NCBI GenBank assembly: GCA_013036105.1 | Contig: JAAXCX010000001.1 | Coordinates: 248,001-312,000, forward strand | Length of the DNA stretch: 64,000 bases | Origin: Vulcanimicrobiota bacterium | GTDB taxonomy: Bacteria > Vulcanimicrobiota > Vulcanimicrobiia > Vulcanimicrobiales > Vulcanimicrobiaceae | Direction: 5' to 3' | Shown: in pieces, positions 41,309 through 50,133 of the stretch | Numbering within the stretch: the stretch's first letter is position 1 | Layout: every line of letters begins with the position of its first letter | The notes under the pieces: generated by a model | The model's input: only the letters and a program-made list of their open reading frames with translations | Told to the model about the DNA's origin: nothing | Databases searched by the model: none | Position numbers and translations under genes: made by a program

Positions 41309-41941
41309 ATGCGCAGAATGTTTCTCTACGCCCTTCCCGCGGCACTCGCATTAGCCGCGTGCAGCGGAGGGCAGTCGCCGGCTCCGGCTCCAACGCCGTC
41401 ACCGGTTCTTCGCAATCCGGTCAACGTCGCGCTGTATCCGCAAGCCCAGATCATTTCGGTGCAATCGTTCCGTCAAGCCGTGACGGGCGGACAAACGCGC
41501 GGCACCGTCTTTGCTGATGGGGCGGGAACGTACGACGGGCAAGAAGTCGTCGCGGCCAGCGGCGCGCCGTTTTCCAAACTCGCCGCCTGGGTGCGTCACT
41601 TTGGCTCGCATGGCCCGGGCGATACGCATCAGTATGGCTTCGATTACGCCGCCTTCGAACGCGGCGCCGGAAAAGGGACGCATGGGACGCTCGTGGTCGT
41701 GATGGATCCGCAGGTGGTCGACCGGCAGTTCGGATCGGTACTGGATATGATTGCGAAGTACCGTTCGATGCCGGCGTTCATGCGCGCTCCGATCGATGAC
41801 GAAGTAAAAAGGCGCACCGGCATTACGCTTTCCGACGCGATGCAGCCGGCGAGTCCCATCGGCGCGACGCTGGCGGCGCTCGGCGACTTCGAACAGCGCA
41901 ATTCGCGCGGCATCGTTATCGTGGACGCGGTGCGCCGCTAG
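41309..41941 (+). CDS. Lipoprotein of unknown function
   Basis: 210 residues with a lipoprotein signal (LALAAC, Cys18) followed by a short Pro/Ala linker. The mature domain is soluble and mixed alpha/beta; no known motif recognised. ATG 41309 is used, with ATG 41318 (MFLYALPAAL) as the alternative. It diverges from the tryptophan dioxygenase operon across a GC palindrome (CCGCCGCGCGGCGG, 41280-41293). Confidence 0.7.
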   Translation: MRRMFLYALPAALALAACSGGQSPAPAPTPSPVLRNPVNVALYPQAQIISVQSFRQAVTGGQTRGTVFADGAGTYDGQEVVAASGAPFSKLAAWVRHFGSHGPGDTHQYGFDYAAFERGAGKGTHGTLVVVMDPQVVDRQFGSVLDMIAKYRSMPAFMRAPIDDEVKRRTGITLSDAMQPASPIGATLAALGDFEQRNSRGIVIVDAVRR

Positions 41942-41952
41942 CCGTCTTTACT

Positions 41953-41975
41953 GTTGTGCACGGCTTATGCACAAC
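41953..41975. repeat. Inverted repeat after the lipoprotein gene
   Basis: GTTGTGCA, seven bases, TGCACAAC: a perfect 8-bp inverted repeat 12 bp after the stop codon. The right arm overlaps TTATGCACA (41965-41973), which fits the DnaA-box consensus TTATNCACA. No U-tract follows. It could be a rho-type or factor-dependent end signal or a protein-binding site. Confidence 0.45.
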
Positions 41976-42059
41976 TTATTGATCCTTATCCCCGCTCTCA
42001 ACAGGGACTCACAAGCTCGCCCCGCTTAAAACGAGGGCCGTCTTTATTGGGAGTACTGC

Positions 42060-42380
42060 ATGAGCGGGCTTGTTGTTTTCACGTCTCTGCGCGCGGCGTT
42101 GAACGCCGGATACCACGTCTATGAGAGAAACGAACGTGGGTATTTGGCTCGTCTGCGCACCGACGGCGGCTGGGCGATCGCCCTTGTCGAGTGTATTCCG
42201 GGGGTGGCGATGGGTAGGAACAGCCATATGGAACGCGACGAAACGCAAACCGGCCGGTCTGAAAAACCCGATGCCGCCAAAGAAGCCGAAGACGCCCGCA
42301 AAGGCGACCGGCAGCTCGAAGATTACGACAAAACGATAGCGGACTCGTTCCCGGCAAGCGATCCGCCGGCGCAGCCTTAA
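42060..42380 (+). CDS. Small conserved-type protein of unknown function
   Basis: 106 residues. The N-terminal half (ALNAGYHVYERNERGYLARL, then RTDGGWAIALVE) resembles small uncharacterised proteins that stand alone elsewhere, and the C-terminal half is hydrophilic and ends in DKTIADSFPASDPPAQP, a tail seen on another group of small proteins. An internal Met at about residue 57 could start the second half separately. GGGAG ribosome-binding site before ATG 42060. No function can be given. Confidence 0.6.
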   Translation: MSGLVVFTSLRAALNAGYHVYERNERGYLARLRTDGGWAIALVECIPGVAMGRNSHMERDETQTGRSEKPDAAKEAEDARKGDRQLEDYDKTIADSFPASDPPAQP

Positions 42381-42383
42381 CTC

Positions 42384-42953
42384 TTAACGGAGAGAAGCAT
42401 CAAGCGAATATGGTTGGCCGGTACTCGGGCGTATTCTCGGATTTTCCGCGATGTATGTCTGTATGAATCTCTCGGCATCGGCCGCTAGCCACTCAGTGTC
42501 CTTCCAAAGATAAGGATTGTCGGTAACCTCGCGGCTCAGCTTGACGAGCGGGGCTAGATTGATCCACGTGCCGATGATCATGTTGCCCCAATTGTAATAG
42601 AAGGGTTCGCCTTCGAGTAGACCCATTCGTACGAAAACGCCAATGTGTTCCATCGTGCTCAGTGCCCTGTGCCACGGAAAGTCGGCATACGGAGTGGTGC
42701 GCAAGTACTCTTCGAACCCGGGTTCTAGCATTCGAGCCGGCAGAACATTCATGATGTATAGCCTGGCCGCGATGAATTGAGGCTCGTCAAATTTCTCGAA
42801 TATGCGCATCATACCGTCGAGCTGCGTTGCTCGGTGCGTCTCGCCGATCTGATCGAGGGCCGCGCGCGCTTGCCGGACACCGATAATCACCGTGAACATG
42901 ATGACGAGACCGGTAAGCGCGGTCGCGATCGCGCTGAGTGCTTCCCAGTTCAT
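42384..42953 (-). CDS. DUF4760-like membrane-anchored protein
   Basis: 189 residues. One N-terminal helix (ALSAIATALTGLVIMFTVII, about 5-24) anchors a soluble helical domain with LDGMMRIFEKFDEPQFIAAR and a conserved-looking WHRALSTMEHIGVFVRMGLL. This layout is that of DUF4760-type proteins; function unknown. On the minus strand a 7-bp hairpin (CGCCGGG, seven bases, CCCGGCG; 42954-42974) lies directly before the start codon with no clear ribosome-binding site. Confidence 0.65.
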   Translation of the reverse strand: MNWEALSAIATALTGLVIMFTVIIGVRQARAALDQIGETHRATQLDGMMRIFEKFDEPQFIAARLYIMNVLPARMLEPGFEEYLRTTPYADFPWHRALSTMEHIGVFVRMGLLEGEPFYYNWGNMIIGTWINLAPLVKLSREVTDNPYLWKDTEWLAADAERFIQTYIAENPRIRPSTGQPYSLDASLR

Positions 42954-43011
42954 CGCCGGGTTTTAACCCCGGCGAAAGGGACGCCCTTCGCGCGGCCCAA
43001 AGCACGCTGGC

Positions 43012-43098
43012 GGAGAGGTGGCAGAGCGGTTGAATGCAGCGGTCTTGAAAACCGCCGAACCTTTGCGGGTTCCGAGAGTTCGAATCTCTCCCTCTCCG
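43012..43098 (+). tRNA. tRNA-Ser (anticodon TGA)
   Basis: Class II tRNA. Acceptor GGAGAGG pairs with CCTCTCC before discriminator G. The anticodon stem-loop is GCGGTC-TTGAA-AACCGC with TGA in the loop; a long variable arm (CGAACCTTTGCGGGTTCCG) and the T arm GAGAGTTCGAATCTCTC complete it. 87 bases without an encoded CCA. Reads UCA and other UCN codons. Confidence 0.95.
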
Positions 43099-43109
43099 GA
43101 TCTTATCTT

Positions 43110-43559
43110 ATGCCTGAGCACAAAAAAGACGTCGATTATAGAATCGAGACTCGACTCTCGCGCATCGAGCATTGGCGGATTGGCTTTGAAATTGCCGCGC
43201 TGGTCGTTGCAGCGTTCTGGGGCATGTACGTTTTCGACTTCAAGAACATCGGTGCCGCGGACGTTCGGCTGGTTGGCATTTCCGTATCGGTGTATGGTCT
43301 GCGATTTGAAAAATCGGCCCACGCTCGCTCCGACATGCACCCCGAATACCAGGGGTGGAGGGACGGGATTCGCACGTCGGACACGTCGCCGCCCGTCTTG
43401 CTGCGCAGCGCGGTCGATCTTTTCTCGCCGAGCGGGCCCAGCAACCGAAGCGTCACGATTCCCCGGGGCGGCGATTTGCGTCCGACTTTCCCTGGCGGAA
43501 AAATCCCGACGGCAGCTTGGATATTCTTTCAATTGGTGCGCGCGGGCCAAGCGGCGTAG
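43110..43559 (+). CDS. Small predicted membrane-anchored protein, uncertain
   Basis: 149-residue reading frame starting 12 bp after tRNA-Ser. Residues 1-22 are charged (KKDVDYRIETRLSRIEHWR), then one helix (IGFEIAALVVAAFWGMYVF), then a soluble tail without known motif. No strong ribosome-binding site is visible, since the start is so close to the tRNA 3' end. The reading frame could be chance; codon usage looks acceptable in the first half only. Confidence 0.4.
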   Translation: MPEHKKDVDYRIETRLSRIEHWRIGFEIAALVVAAFWGMYVFDFKNIGAADVRLVGISVSVYGLRFEKSAHARSDMHPEYQGWRDGIRTSDTSPPVLLRSAVDLFSPSGPSNRSVTIPRGGDLRPTFPGGKIPTAAWIFFQLVRAGQAA

Positions 43560-43613
43560 AGATGCATCAGCGCATCCGCCAGTTTGCATAGTAGACGCGC
43601 GCGCGCCGTCGCC

Positions 43614-44318
43614 CTAAATGATCGGAAACGGTTTCCAGCCGTATTCTTGGGCTTGCTGCACTGACGCGACGCCAGCCGGCACGACGATGAATCCCGGCAG
43701 CACGTTCTTTTCGAAGTCGGCGAGAACGCCGGCAACTGTTGCGCCCGGCATCTTTGAGGCTACGACGAACGCAACGGCCGTCATCGCGTTGTGGCAGACG
43801 AAGAATTTTCCACCGCGCTTGAGCACGGCTTGCCCGCTCCAGTCCTGATAGATGCCTTTCGGATCGTCCGGCGCCGCTGAGAGATTGAGATTCGAGCTCG
43901 CCTTATAATAATCGTTCGTCGCATCGAGATTGAAAGCTTTACCGAAACCATATTTTTTCCAGATCGTATCGTTCAGCGCCAAAATAACGGAAGAGCCGAG
44001 CACCACCGCCAGCGTCGAAAGTTTCCCCGTGCCCATCGAAAACTGGTAAGCGTTCATCGAGTTCTGCATGTGGATATACAGGCTTGCGATGCCGGGCGCG
44101 ACCGTCAGTGGAGAAACCGATTGAAAAACTTGCTTGTGGGCGCCGCCGCCCTTCAGGATGCTCATCACGGCAGCGCGATCGTATTGTGAGGGTTTGAGAA
44201 TGTGAAAACTGACCGGGGCACGCTCCTGCGCCTGGGCGGCAGAAGGCTCCAAGCCGATCGCGGCCGCCGAGATTCCGAGCGCTGTAGCCGAAACGAATTG
44301 CTTTCTGGAGAGAGGCAT
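43614..44318 (-). CDS. Exported protein with Tat-like signal, DsrE-like size and layout
   Basis: 234 residues. The N-terminus MPLSRKQFVSATALGISAAA resembles a Tat signal (SRKQF rather than a full twin arginine), cleaved near AAQAQ. The mature domain has LSTLAVVLGSSVILALNDTI and FFVCHNAMTAVAF with a lone cysteine, and ends in GWKPFPII. It has the look of periplasmic proteins of the DsrE-like class, but that assignment is weak. Single gene; function unknown. Confidence 0.65.
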   Translation of the reverse strand: MPLSRKQFVSATALGISAAAIGLEPSAAQAQERAPVSFHILKPSQYDRAAVMSILKGGGAHKQVFQSVSPLTVAPGIASLYIHMQNSMNAYQFSMGTGKLSTLAVVLGSSVILALNDTIWKKYGFGKAFNLDATNDYYKASSNLNLSAAPDDPKGIYQDWSGQAVLKRGGKFFVCHNAMTAVAFVVASKMPGATVAGVLADFEKNVLPGFIVVPAGVASVQQAQEYGWKPFPII

Positions 44319-44413
44319 GCGAAAGGGCTCCTTCCTTACAATGAGAGCAACGGGTGCATTGCAATTTCACCGCCCTTTAGGAAGCCCCTAGTGTTGGGGC
44401 GAATCCAGCGCCC

Positions 44414-46150
44414 GTGAACGCTCGCGGTGTTTCCGTGGCCGCTGCCACCTTGACCGCCTTGGTCTTGCTCGGCATCGAGATCGGATCGTGGTCCCGGAGC
44501 GCCCGCTTCGATTCGACCACCGAACCGATTACGCGCTGCTCGTTGCAGGTGACGGCGGTCACTCCGGCTGACCGGGCGGCCGGTTTGCGCGAGGGAGACG
44601 AGTTGTGGCTGCCGCCGATGAGCGTTCCGGCTCGCACGGCGCTGGTCTACCACTATACACCCACGCAATCCGGACGTGCCGGCGAAACGATTGTGCTCTC
44701 AGTTCAGCGCGGCGCTTCCCGCCTGACTCTGCCGTATACGCTACGCCACTCGCAATCCACCGCATCGTTCGCCGCCCAACTCGCGTTCAAGTTTGTCATT
44801 CTTGCCGTCGGCGTCTTCGTATTGTGGCGTGGGAGAGCCCGCGCGGCTACCGTGCTCGGCGTTTGGTGCTTAGGTGTTGCCGTTGCCCTGCCCGACGCAT
44901 GGTGGGGTGCGCTGCCGCCGGACGGCCGGATCTTCGGCGGCATTCTTACGGCGGCGCTGTGGACGTATTCGCCGTTGATGCTTTACCTTGTGGTGGAGTC
45001 GCTCGCCGCCGGATTATCTCGCAACACCATTGCGATTGCCCGTCTTGCGATGCTCGCCACGGTTGTGCCGGCATTGATTCTCAATACGATCAATGCCACG
45101 CAGCAGGCGCAGACGGGCTGCTCGTTTGCTTTTCTTACACCATGGCTCGTGAACGGCGCATTCTCTGCTGCGCAACTGGTCATCATCGCGTTTTTCGCGA
45201 TCAGTTATGCGCGTACGACGGGCATCGCGCGGCAACGCATCCGCTGGGTATTCTGGGCGTTCATAATCAGCCGCTTCGGCGTCTTGCTCAATCTTTTCAA
45301 CCGCCTGCTCGTGCATCCGATCCATCTCTCCGGTGCGGAGTGGCTCACGGTCATGATCTTTCCGCTGGGCTGCGCGTACGCGATCTTGCGCCACCGCATC
45401 ATCGACGTCAACTTCGTCCTGAACCGCACGCTGATTTATACGATCCTCACGTCCGTTGCGGTCGGCATTTTCGTTCTGCTGGAGCATTTCCTCAATGCGA
45501 TCGCCGTCAGCCGCGAAGGCAGCCTCGCGGTTGAACTGGCGGTAGCGTTGGCGTTGGGGCTCTCGTTCAACGCCGTGCACAAGCGGACCGAACAATTTCT
45601 CGACCGCACGCTCTTCCGAAGTAAGTACGATGCAGCCGTGAAGATGCGGCAGCTTTCCGAAGACGCGGCGTACATGGAAAATCCCGAAACGCTGCTCGAA
45701 ACCGCCACGCGCGAAATTCCGCGCGCGATGGCGTCGCGCGGCGCGGCGATCTACGAGCGCGTGGACGGGAAGTATGCGCTGGCAGCATCCACTGGTTTGA
45801 GCGGCCTTCCCCAAGATGTCGAAGTGGACGATCCCGCGTTCGTGCGGCTCCGCAAGCGTCTTTCAGAGATCGATCTCTCTGAAGTCAACAGCGCGCTGGG
45901 AAGCGATGCATTCGCGTTCGCACTCTCGGTACGCGGTCAGCTCACGGGCGCGTTCGTCTTCGGCCCGCGCGTCAACGGCGAGACGTTCGCTCCCGACGAA
46001 ATCGCGCTGCTGCGCAACGTCGTCCACGAGATCGGCGTGGAGCTCCACGCCATCCGCTCGCGCGAAAAGGCCGAGATTCTTGGCGCGCTTACCTCGGGCA
46101 TGATGGATTTGCCCGCCGCGCGCCGGCGGCTGGCCCGAAAAGAGGAGTAA
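44414..46150 (+). CDS. PDZ-like/multi-TM/GAF membrane sensor without a kinase domain
   Basis: 578 residues. After an N-terminal helix (1-20) comes a periplasmic PDZ-like segment (about 43-110, TPADRAAGLREGDELW). Seven to eight helices follow (about 120-350), ending RHRIIDVNFVLNRTLIYTI, a sequence typical of ComP-like histidine kinases. Then a helical linker (AVHKRTEQFLDRTLFRSKYD) and a GAF-like domain (about 430-555). The expected HisKA/HATPase is missing; the protein ends ARRRLARKEE. GTG start at 44414. The ammonium transporter gene starts 23 bp downstream, so it may signal ammonium or nitrogen state. Confidence 0.75.
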   Translation: MNARGVSVAAATLTALVLLGIEIGSWSRSARFDSTTEPITRCSLQVTAVTPADRAAGLREGDELWLPPMSVPARTALVYHYTPTQSGRAGETIVLSVQRGASRLTLPYTLRHSQSTASFAAQLAFKFVILAVGVFVLWRGRARAATVLGVWCLGVAVALPDAWWGALPPDGRIFGGILTAALWTYSPLMLYLVVESLAAGLSRNTIAIARLAMLATVVPALILNTINATQQAQTGCSFAFLTPWLVNGAFSAAQLVIIAFFAISYARTTGIARQRIRWVFWAFIISRFGVLLNLFNRLLVHPIHLSGAEWLTVMIFPLGCAYAILRHRIIDVNFVLNRTLIYTILTSVAVGIFVLLEHFLNAIAVSREGSLAVELAVALALGLSFNAVHKRTEQFLDRTLFRSKYDAAVKMRQLSEDAAYMENPETLLETATREIPRAMASRGAAIYERVDGKYALAASTGLSGLPQDVEVDDPAFVRLRKRLSEIDLSEVNSALGSDAFAFALSVRGQLTGAFVFGPRVNGETFAPDEIALLRNVVHEIGVELHAIRSREKAEILGALTSGMMDLPAARRRLARKEE

Positions 46151-46173
46151 CCCCGCCTGCCGAACGCCTGCTC

Positions 46174-47400
46174 ATGATCAACATCGGCAACACCGCATTC
46201 ATGCTCATCTGCGCGAGCCTCGTCATGTTGATGACGCCGGGACTCGCCTTCTTTTACGGCGGCCTGGTCGGGCGCAAAAACGTGCTTACGATCATGATCC
46301 AAAGCTTCATGTCGCTGGGCTGGACGACCGTTCTCTGGGTGGTCTTCGGCTATTCAATGTGCTTCGGACCCGACTGGCACGGGCTGATCGGAAATCCGAT
46401 GACGTACTTCATGCTCAAGGGCGTGACGCTGCACACCATGTTCCTGGGCAACGACGCGGGTATTCCGCTGGTCGTGCACATCGCCTATCAAATGATGTTC
46501 GCGATCATCACGCCGGCGCTCATCACGGGCGCATTCGCGAACCGCGTCACGTTCAAAGCCTACTTCATATTTTTGACCGGCTGGCTGATCTTCGTGTACT
46601 TTCCGTTCGTCCACATGCTGTGGAGCCCGAACGGCGTGCTTGCGAAATGGGGCGCGGAAGACTTTGCCGGCGGTATCGTCGTTCACGCGTCGGCCGGATT
46701 CGCGGCGCTGGCTTCGGTCTTGTTCATCGGGCGGCGGTACGTGATCGAAAACAAGCCGCACAACGTTCCGCTGATCGCGCTGGGCACCGGCTTACTCTGG
46801 TTCGGATGGTACGGGTTTAACGCCGGATCAGAATTGCGCGTCGATGCGGTGACGGCTTCCGCGTTCCTCAATACCGACATCGCCGCATCGTTCGCGGCGA
46901 TCACGTGGCTGCTGGTCGAGTGGTCGCGCGGACGTCAGCCGAAATTCGTCGGGTTGTTGACCGGCGCGGTAGCGGGGTTGGCAACGATTACACCCGCCGC
47001 GGGCTTCGTTTCTCCGGTCACCGCGATCATCATCGGCATAGCCGCGGGCTTGGTCTGCTATTTCGCCGTTGCGCTCAAGAACAAGTTGGAATGGGACGAC
47101 GCGCTCGACGTCTGGGGCGTGCACGGCGTCGGCGGTTTCTTGGGAATCACCCTGCTCGGAATCTTCGGGTCACGTTTGTGGAACCCGGCGGGCGCCGACG
47201 GTTTGATCTACGGCGGAAGCAGATTCTTCCTCGTGCAACTTGCGTCGGCGATCATCTGCAGCGCGTGGGCATTCGTCTTCACGTACGGATTCCTGTGGCT
47301 GATCAGTAAAGTCACCGTGACGAAAGTCGATCGCGATGCCGAAGAAACCGGCCTCGACATCACCTTACACGGTGAGGAAGCCTATCCGGTCGGTCTCTAG
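46174..47400 (+). CDS. amt: Ammonium transporter, Amt family
   Basis: 408-residue inner-membrane channel for ammonium with eleven helices. The twin histidines of the pore are visible in FAGGIVVHASAGFAAL and VWGVHGVGGFLG, and the family signature is MMFAIITPALITGAFANR. No N-terminal signal peptide of the proteobacterial AmtB kind is evident. Unusually, no glnK/PII gene follows; instead a PDZ/GAF membrane protein precedes it by 23 bp. ATG 46174. Confidence 0.95.
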   Translation: MINIGNTAFMLICASLVMLMTPGLAFFYGGLVGRKNVLTIMIQSFMSLGWTTVLWVVFGYSMCFGPDWHGLIGNPMTYFMLKGVTLHTMFLGNDAGIPLVVHIAYQMMFAIITPALITGAFANRVTFKAYFIFLTGWLIFVYFPFVHMLWSPNGVLAKWGAEDFAGGIVVHASAGFAALASVLFIGRRYVIENKPHNVPLIALGTGLLWFGWYGFNAGSELRVDAVTASAFLNTDIAASFAAITWLLVEWSRGRQPKFVGLLTGAVAGLATITPAAGFVSPVTAIIIGIAAGLVCYFAVALKNKLEWDDALDVWGVHGVGGFLGITLLGIFGSRLWNPAGADGLIYGGSRFFLVQLASAIICSAWAFVFTYGFLWLISKVTVTKVDRDAEETGLDITLHGEEAYPVGL

Positions 47401-47407
47401 GCCGCGC

Positions 47408-48559
47408 CTAGAACTGCGCGCCAACCTCCAGCCCCAAACGGGTTTGGTTGGTGCGCAGTCCGCCCGGGCCAAAACCTAATCCCGGCGAAATGTTGTTGCC
47501 CACTACGTGCGACCACTCGCCGCGCACCATCAGGTGCGCCGTTTTATAGGCCGGCGTCAACGTGAACGTCGTCGCGCTGCTGCCGGGGCCGTAGCCGACC
47601 AAGTCGGCGTTAAAACTCGAATCGTTCGTCGAGCTGGAGTTGCCGACGGCTTCGAATCGTCCGCCCAGCGAGAGCACGCCGTTGAAAGCGTAGTTTGCCA
47701 ACAGCACCGCGCCGAAAGCACTCTGGGATCTGACAGAGCCGAGCGCGCTTGATGCCGGCGATTGCACCCATAACGCATACGGAAGCACTTGAAGCTTGCC
47801 GATTTGCTGCGTGTACATGAGGTCGTATTCGCGTTTGTTCGCGATCAGGGCGGTGTTGTTCGACGGCGTATTTGCATCGGGAATGATGAAGATGAATTGC
47901 AAGCTGGCGGCCGCGGTGGGATTCCAGCCGAGCAGACCTTCGACGGCACGCCGGCTGCCCGAATAAAATCCGTCGTTGTATTCCAGCGCGGCGCTAAAAT
48001 TGGCGTTGGCGTACGCGACGCGGATACCGTTGCTGACGACCGGTTCCATGTTCCACACGAGACCGCGCTGAATGTTGATGTTCTGAAAAGTGAAGGCGTT
48101 TTCTTGACCGAGCAGCGTCGGGAGTTTCCCGGCGCTGATCGTCCAGTTTGCATTCGGGACGTACTGCACGTACGCGTTAGGGAGATAACCGAAGAGGTTC
48201 GTGTTGGCGAACCTTTGGAACGTCGGATTGATCGCGACTCCCACGACCGGAAAATTGTAGGCGCCCGCAGTGAGCGAAAACCGGAGTGGCCCGCTCGAAT
48301 GCGCGACGGTGATCAGCGCATTTGAAAGCTGTGTTCGAGACGAGAGGTCGGCACCGCCGGCCGTATCGAGCGCGCCGGTCGCATTTGGGTTGTCCGACGT
48401 CAGGGTGAAGCCGCTGACGATCGCCGTGACCGTGATCGGCGGCGGTGGCGGCGAAGGCGCCGGCGACGGTGTCGAAGGCACGGGGTCCGCAAGAGCGGGA
48501 ACGGCGCACACGGTGGCGGCAAGCATGGCAAAAAGCGAGCGCGTCAAAAAGCGAAACAT
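47408..48559 (-). CDS. Porin-like outer-membrane beta-barrel protein
   Basis: 383 residues. A signal peptide (1-24, MLAATVCAVPALA) is followed by a Pro/Ser linker and then alternating hydrophobic strands ending in a C-terminal phenylalanine (LGLEVGAQF), as outer-membrane barrels do. Segments like YVQYVPNANWTISAGKLPTL and GQENAFTFQNINIQRGLVWN match the putative porin family with a BBP2-like fold. Probably a general or nutrient porin. ATG 48559; the start overlaps the divergent binding-protein gene by 35 bp. Confidence 0.82.
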   Translation of the reverse strand: MFRFLTRSLFAMLAATVCAVPALADPVPSTPSPAPSPPPPPITVTAIVSGFTLTSDNPNATGALDTAGGADLSSRTQLSNALITVAHSSGPLRFSLTAGAYNFPVVGVAINPTFQRFANTNLFGYLPNAYVQYVPNANWTISAGKLPTLLGQENAFTFQNINIQRGLVWNMEPVVSNGIRVAYANANFSAALEYNDGFYSGSRRAVEGLLGWNPTAAASLQFIFIIPDANTPSNNTALIANKREYDLMYTQQIGKLQVLPYALWVQSPASSALGSVRSQSAFGAVLLANYAFNGVLSLGGRFEAVGNSSSTNDSSFNADLVGYGPGSSATTFTLTPAYKTAHLMVRGEWSHVVGNNISPGLGFGPGGLRTNQTRLGLEVGAQF

Positions 48560-50126
48560 CGTTCTGCTGTTACCGCGCCCGAAGGCCTTGACCCTGGGAC
48601 TCGCGCTGCTGATCGCGGCCTGCGGCGGAGGCGCGCCTCGCGGAAACGCGAGCGCCGCCCACGTGTTGCGCATCGCCGATCTCAGCGATCCGTCCTCGCT
48701 CGATCCGCTGCTCGCGCACGATCAAGACACGATCGGTTACGACTTGCTCGTCTGCCAGACCCTCGTGGGAATGGACGCGCACAACCGTCTGACTCCGGTT
48801 TTGATCGAGCGCATTCCATCTCGTGTCAACGGCGGTATTTCCGCCGACGGCAAGACGATCGTCTATCGTTTGCGCAAAGGCGTGCGATTTTCCGATGGCG
48901 TGGAACTCACGTCCGCCGACGTATCCTTTACCTATCGCGCGATCATGGACTCGCGCAACCCCGTTCTTTCGCAGGACGCTTACCGGCGAATCGCTTCGCT
49001 CACGACACCGGATCGTTATACCGTCGTCATCCGGCTCAAACGTCCATGGAATGCTGCCGTCAGCGACCTGTTCGCGCAATCCGATTTCGCGTTCGGGATT
49101 CTTCCGGCGCACGCGTTTGAGAGCACGCTGCTGCAGCATGCAGCCTGGGAGCAACACCCGTTCGGCAGCGGACCGTTCCGGGTCACGCAGTGGCGCCGCG
49201 GCGATCGCGTCGTGCTCGAACCCAATCCGTATTTCTCCCCCAAGCCGAAGCTGGCGCGCATCGAGCTGCGGATGATTCCCGATCGCGGCTCGGCGCTGGT
49301 GGCGCTCCAGGCGCACGACGTCGATGCCGCTCCGATTCTGCCCGAATCGATCGCGCGCACCGAGGGTACGCCCGGCCTGCGCGTTCTGCGCACTCCGGAG
49401 AATGCAACCGTATGGCTGACGCTGCAAACGCAGCAAGGCCCGGCGAAAAACATTCGCGTCCGGCGCGCGATTGCGTTGGCGCTCGACGCCGCCGAACTGC
49501 AAAAGGCCTATCAAGCGGCATATCCCCAGGCAGCCGCGTTTTTGCCGCCCGTCCTGCAGTGGCACGATTCGAGTATCCGCGCAGCCGCCACCGATCCGCG
49601 CGAAGCCCGCGAGCTGCTCGGCGGTCAGACGATCGATGCCTTGCTGGTGCTGCAGTCCGGCAACGCGGCGTGGCTGCGCATCGCAACGGTCGTGCAGCGG
49701 CAGCTTGCCGCAGCGGGTATCCGCGTCACGATCAAAACGTTCACGACGACGCTGTTCAACGCGCCGGACGGCCCGGTTCGTAACGCGCGGTTTGCAATCG
49801 CGATCGACGGATGGCTGGGCGGCGCCGACCCCGAGCAATCGATCGTCTTCACGTGCTCGCAAGCAACGGTGAATGGCGACAACATCTCGCGGTATTGCGA
49901 TCCGCGCTTCGAAGCGTTGTTTACCGACCAGCAGACCGCACGGAACACGGCGCGGCGGAGGGCCGACTTCCTGGCCATGCAGCGGCTGATCCACCAAGCG
50001 CTGCCCGTCATCCCGATCTATTACGAAGTCTACTTTGACGGCGTGAATTCGCGTGTCCACGGCTTTGAGCGGAATATGCTGCGGTTTCCCGTGGCGCCGG
50101 AGACTTGGGACGCCGGCGGGGAATAA
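48525..50126 (+). CDS. Oligopeptide-type ABC solute-binding lipoprotein (SBP family 5)
   Basis: 533 residues. A lipoprotein signal (ALLIAAC) follows a basic N-terminus. Family 5 motifs: LRIADLSDPSSLDPLLAHDQ, YRLRKGVRFSDGVELTSADV, GSGPFRVTQWRRGDRVVLEP and NIRVRRAIALALDA. It should bind peptides, nickel or another small ligand, but no permease or ATPase genes are nearby. ATG 48525 overlaps the divergent porin gene by 35 bp; a TTG at 48588 would avoid this but shortens the signal peptide. Confidence 0.85.
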   Translation: MAKSERVKKRNIVLLLPRPKALTLGLALLIAACGGGAPRGNASAAHVLRIADLSDPSSLDPLLAHDQDTIGYDLLVCQTLVGMDAHNRLTPVLIERIPSRVNGGISADGKTIVYRLRKGVRFSDGVELTSADVSFTYRAIMDSRNPVLSQDAYRRIASLTTPDRYTVVIRLKRPWNAAVSDLFAQSDFAFGILPAHAFESTLLQHAAWEQHPFGSGPFRVTQWRRGDRVVLEPNPYFSPKPKLARIELRMIPDRGSALVALQAHDVDAAPILPESIARTEGTPGLRVLRTPENATVWLTLQTQQGPAKNIRVRRAIALALDAAELQKAYQAAYPQAAAFLPPVLQWHDSSIRAAATDPREARELLGGQTIDALLVLQSGNAAWLRIATVVQRQLAAAGIRVTIKTFTTTLFNAPDGPVRNARFAIAIDGWLGGADPEQSIVFTCSQATVNGDNISRYCDPRFEALFTDQQTARNTARRRADFLAMQRLIHQALPVIPIYYEVYFDGVNSRVHGFERNMLRFPVAPETWDAGGE

Positions 50127-50133
50127 GGGCACG

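Noticed and set aside
41965-41973. DnaA-box-like TTATGCACA as a sign of a replication origin
   Set aside because: Only one good copy, no AT-rich unwinding region and no dnaA/dnaN nearby.
43330-43400. T-arm-like GCGAATCCCGTC with a GGTGGAGGG-like edge on the minus strand, possible second tRNA
   Set aside because: The T stem does not pair and no anticodon arm or matching acceptor strand is present.
43018-43617. Reading frame starting MAERLNAAVLKTAEPLRVPRV
   Set aside because: Its start is translated tRNA-Ser sequence, a well-known false ORF.
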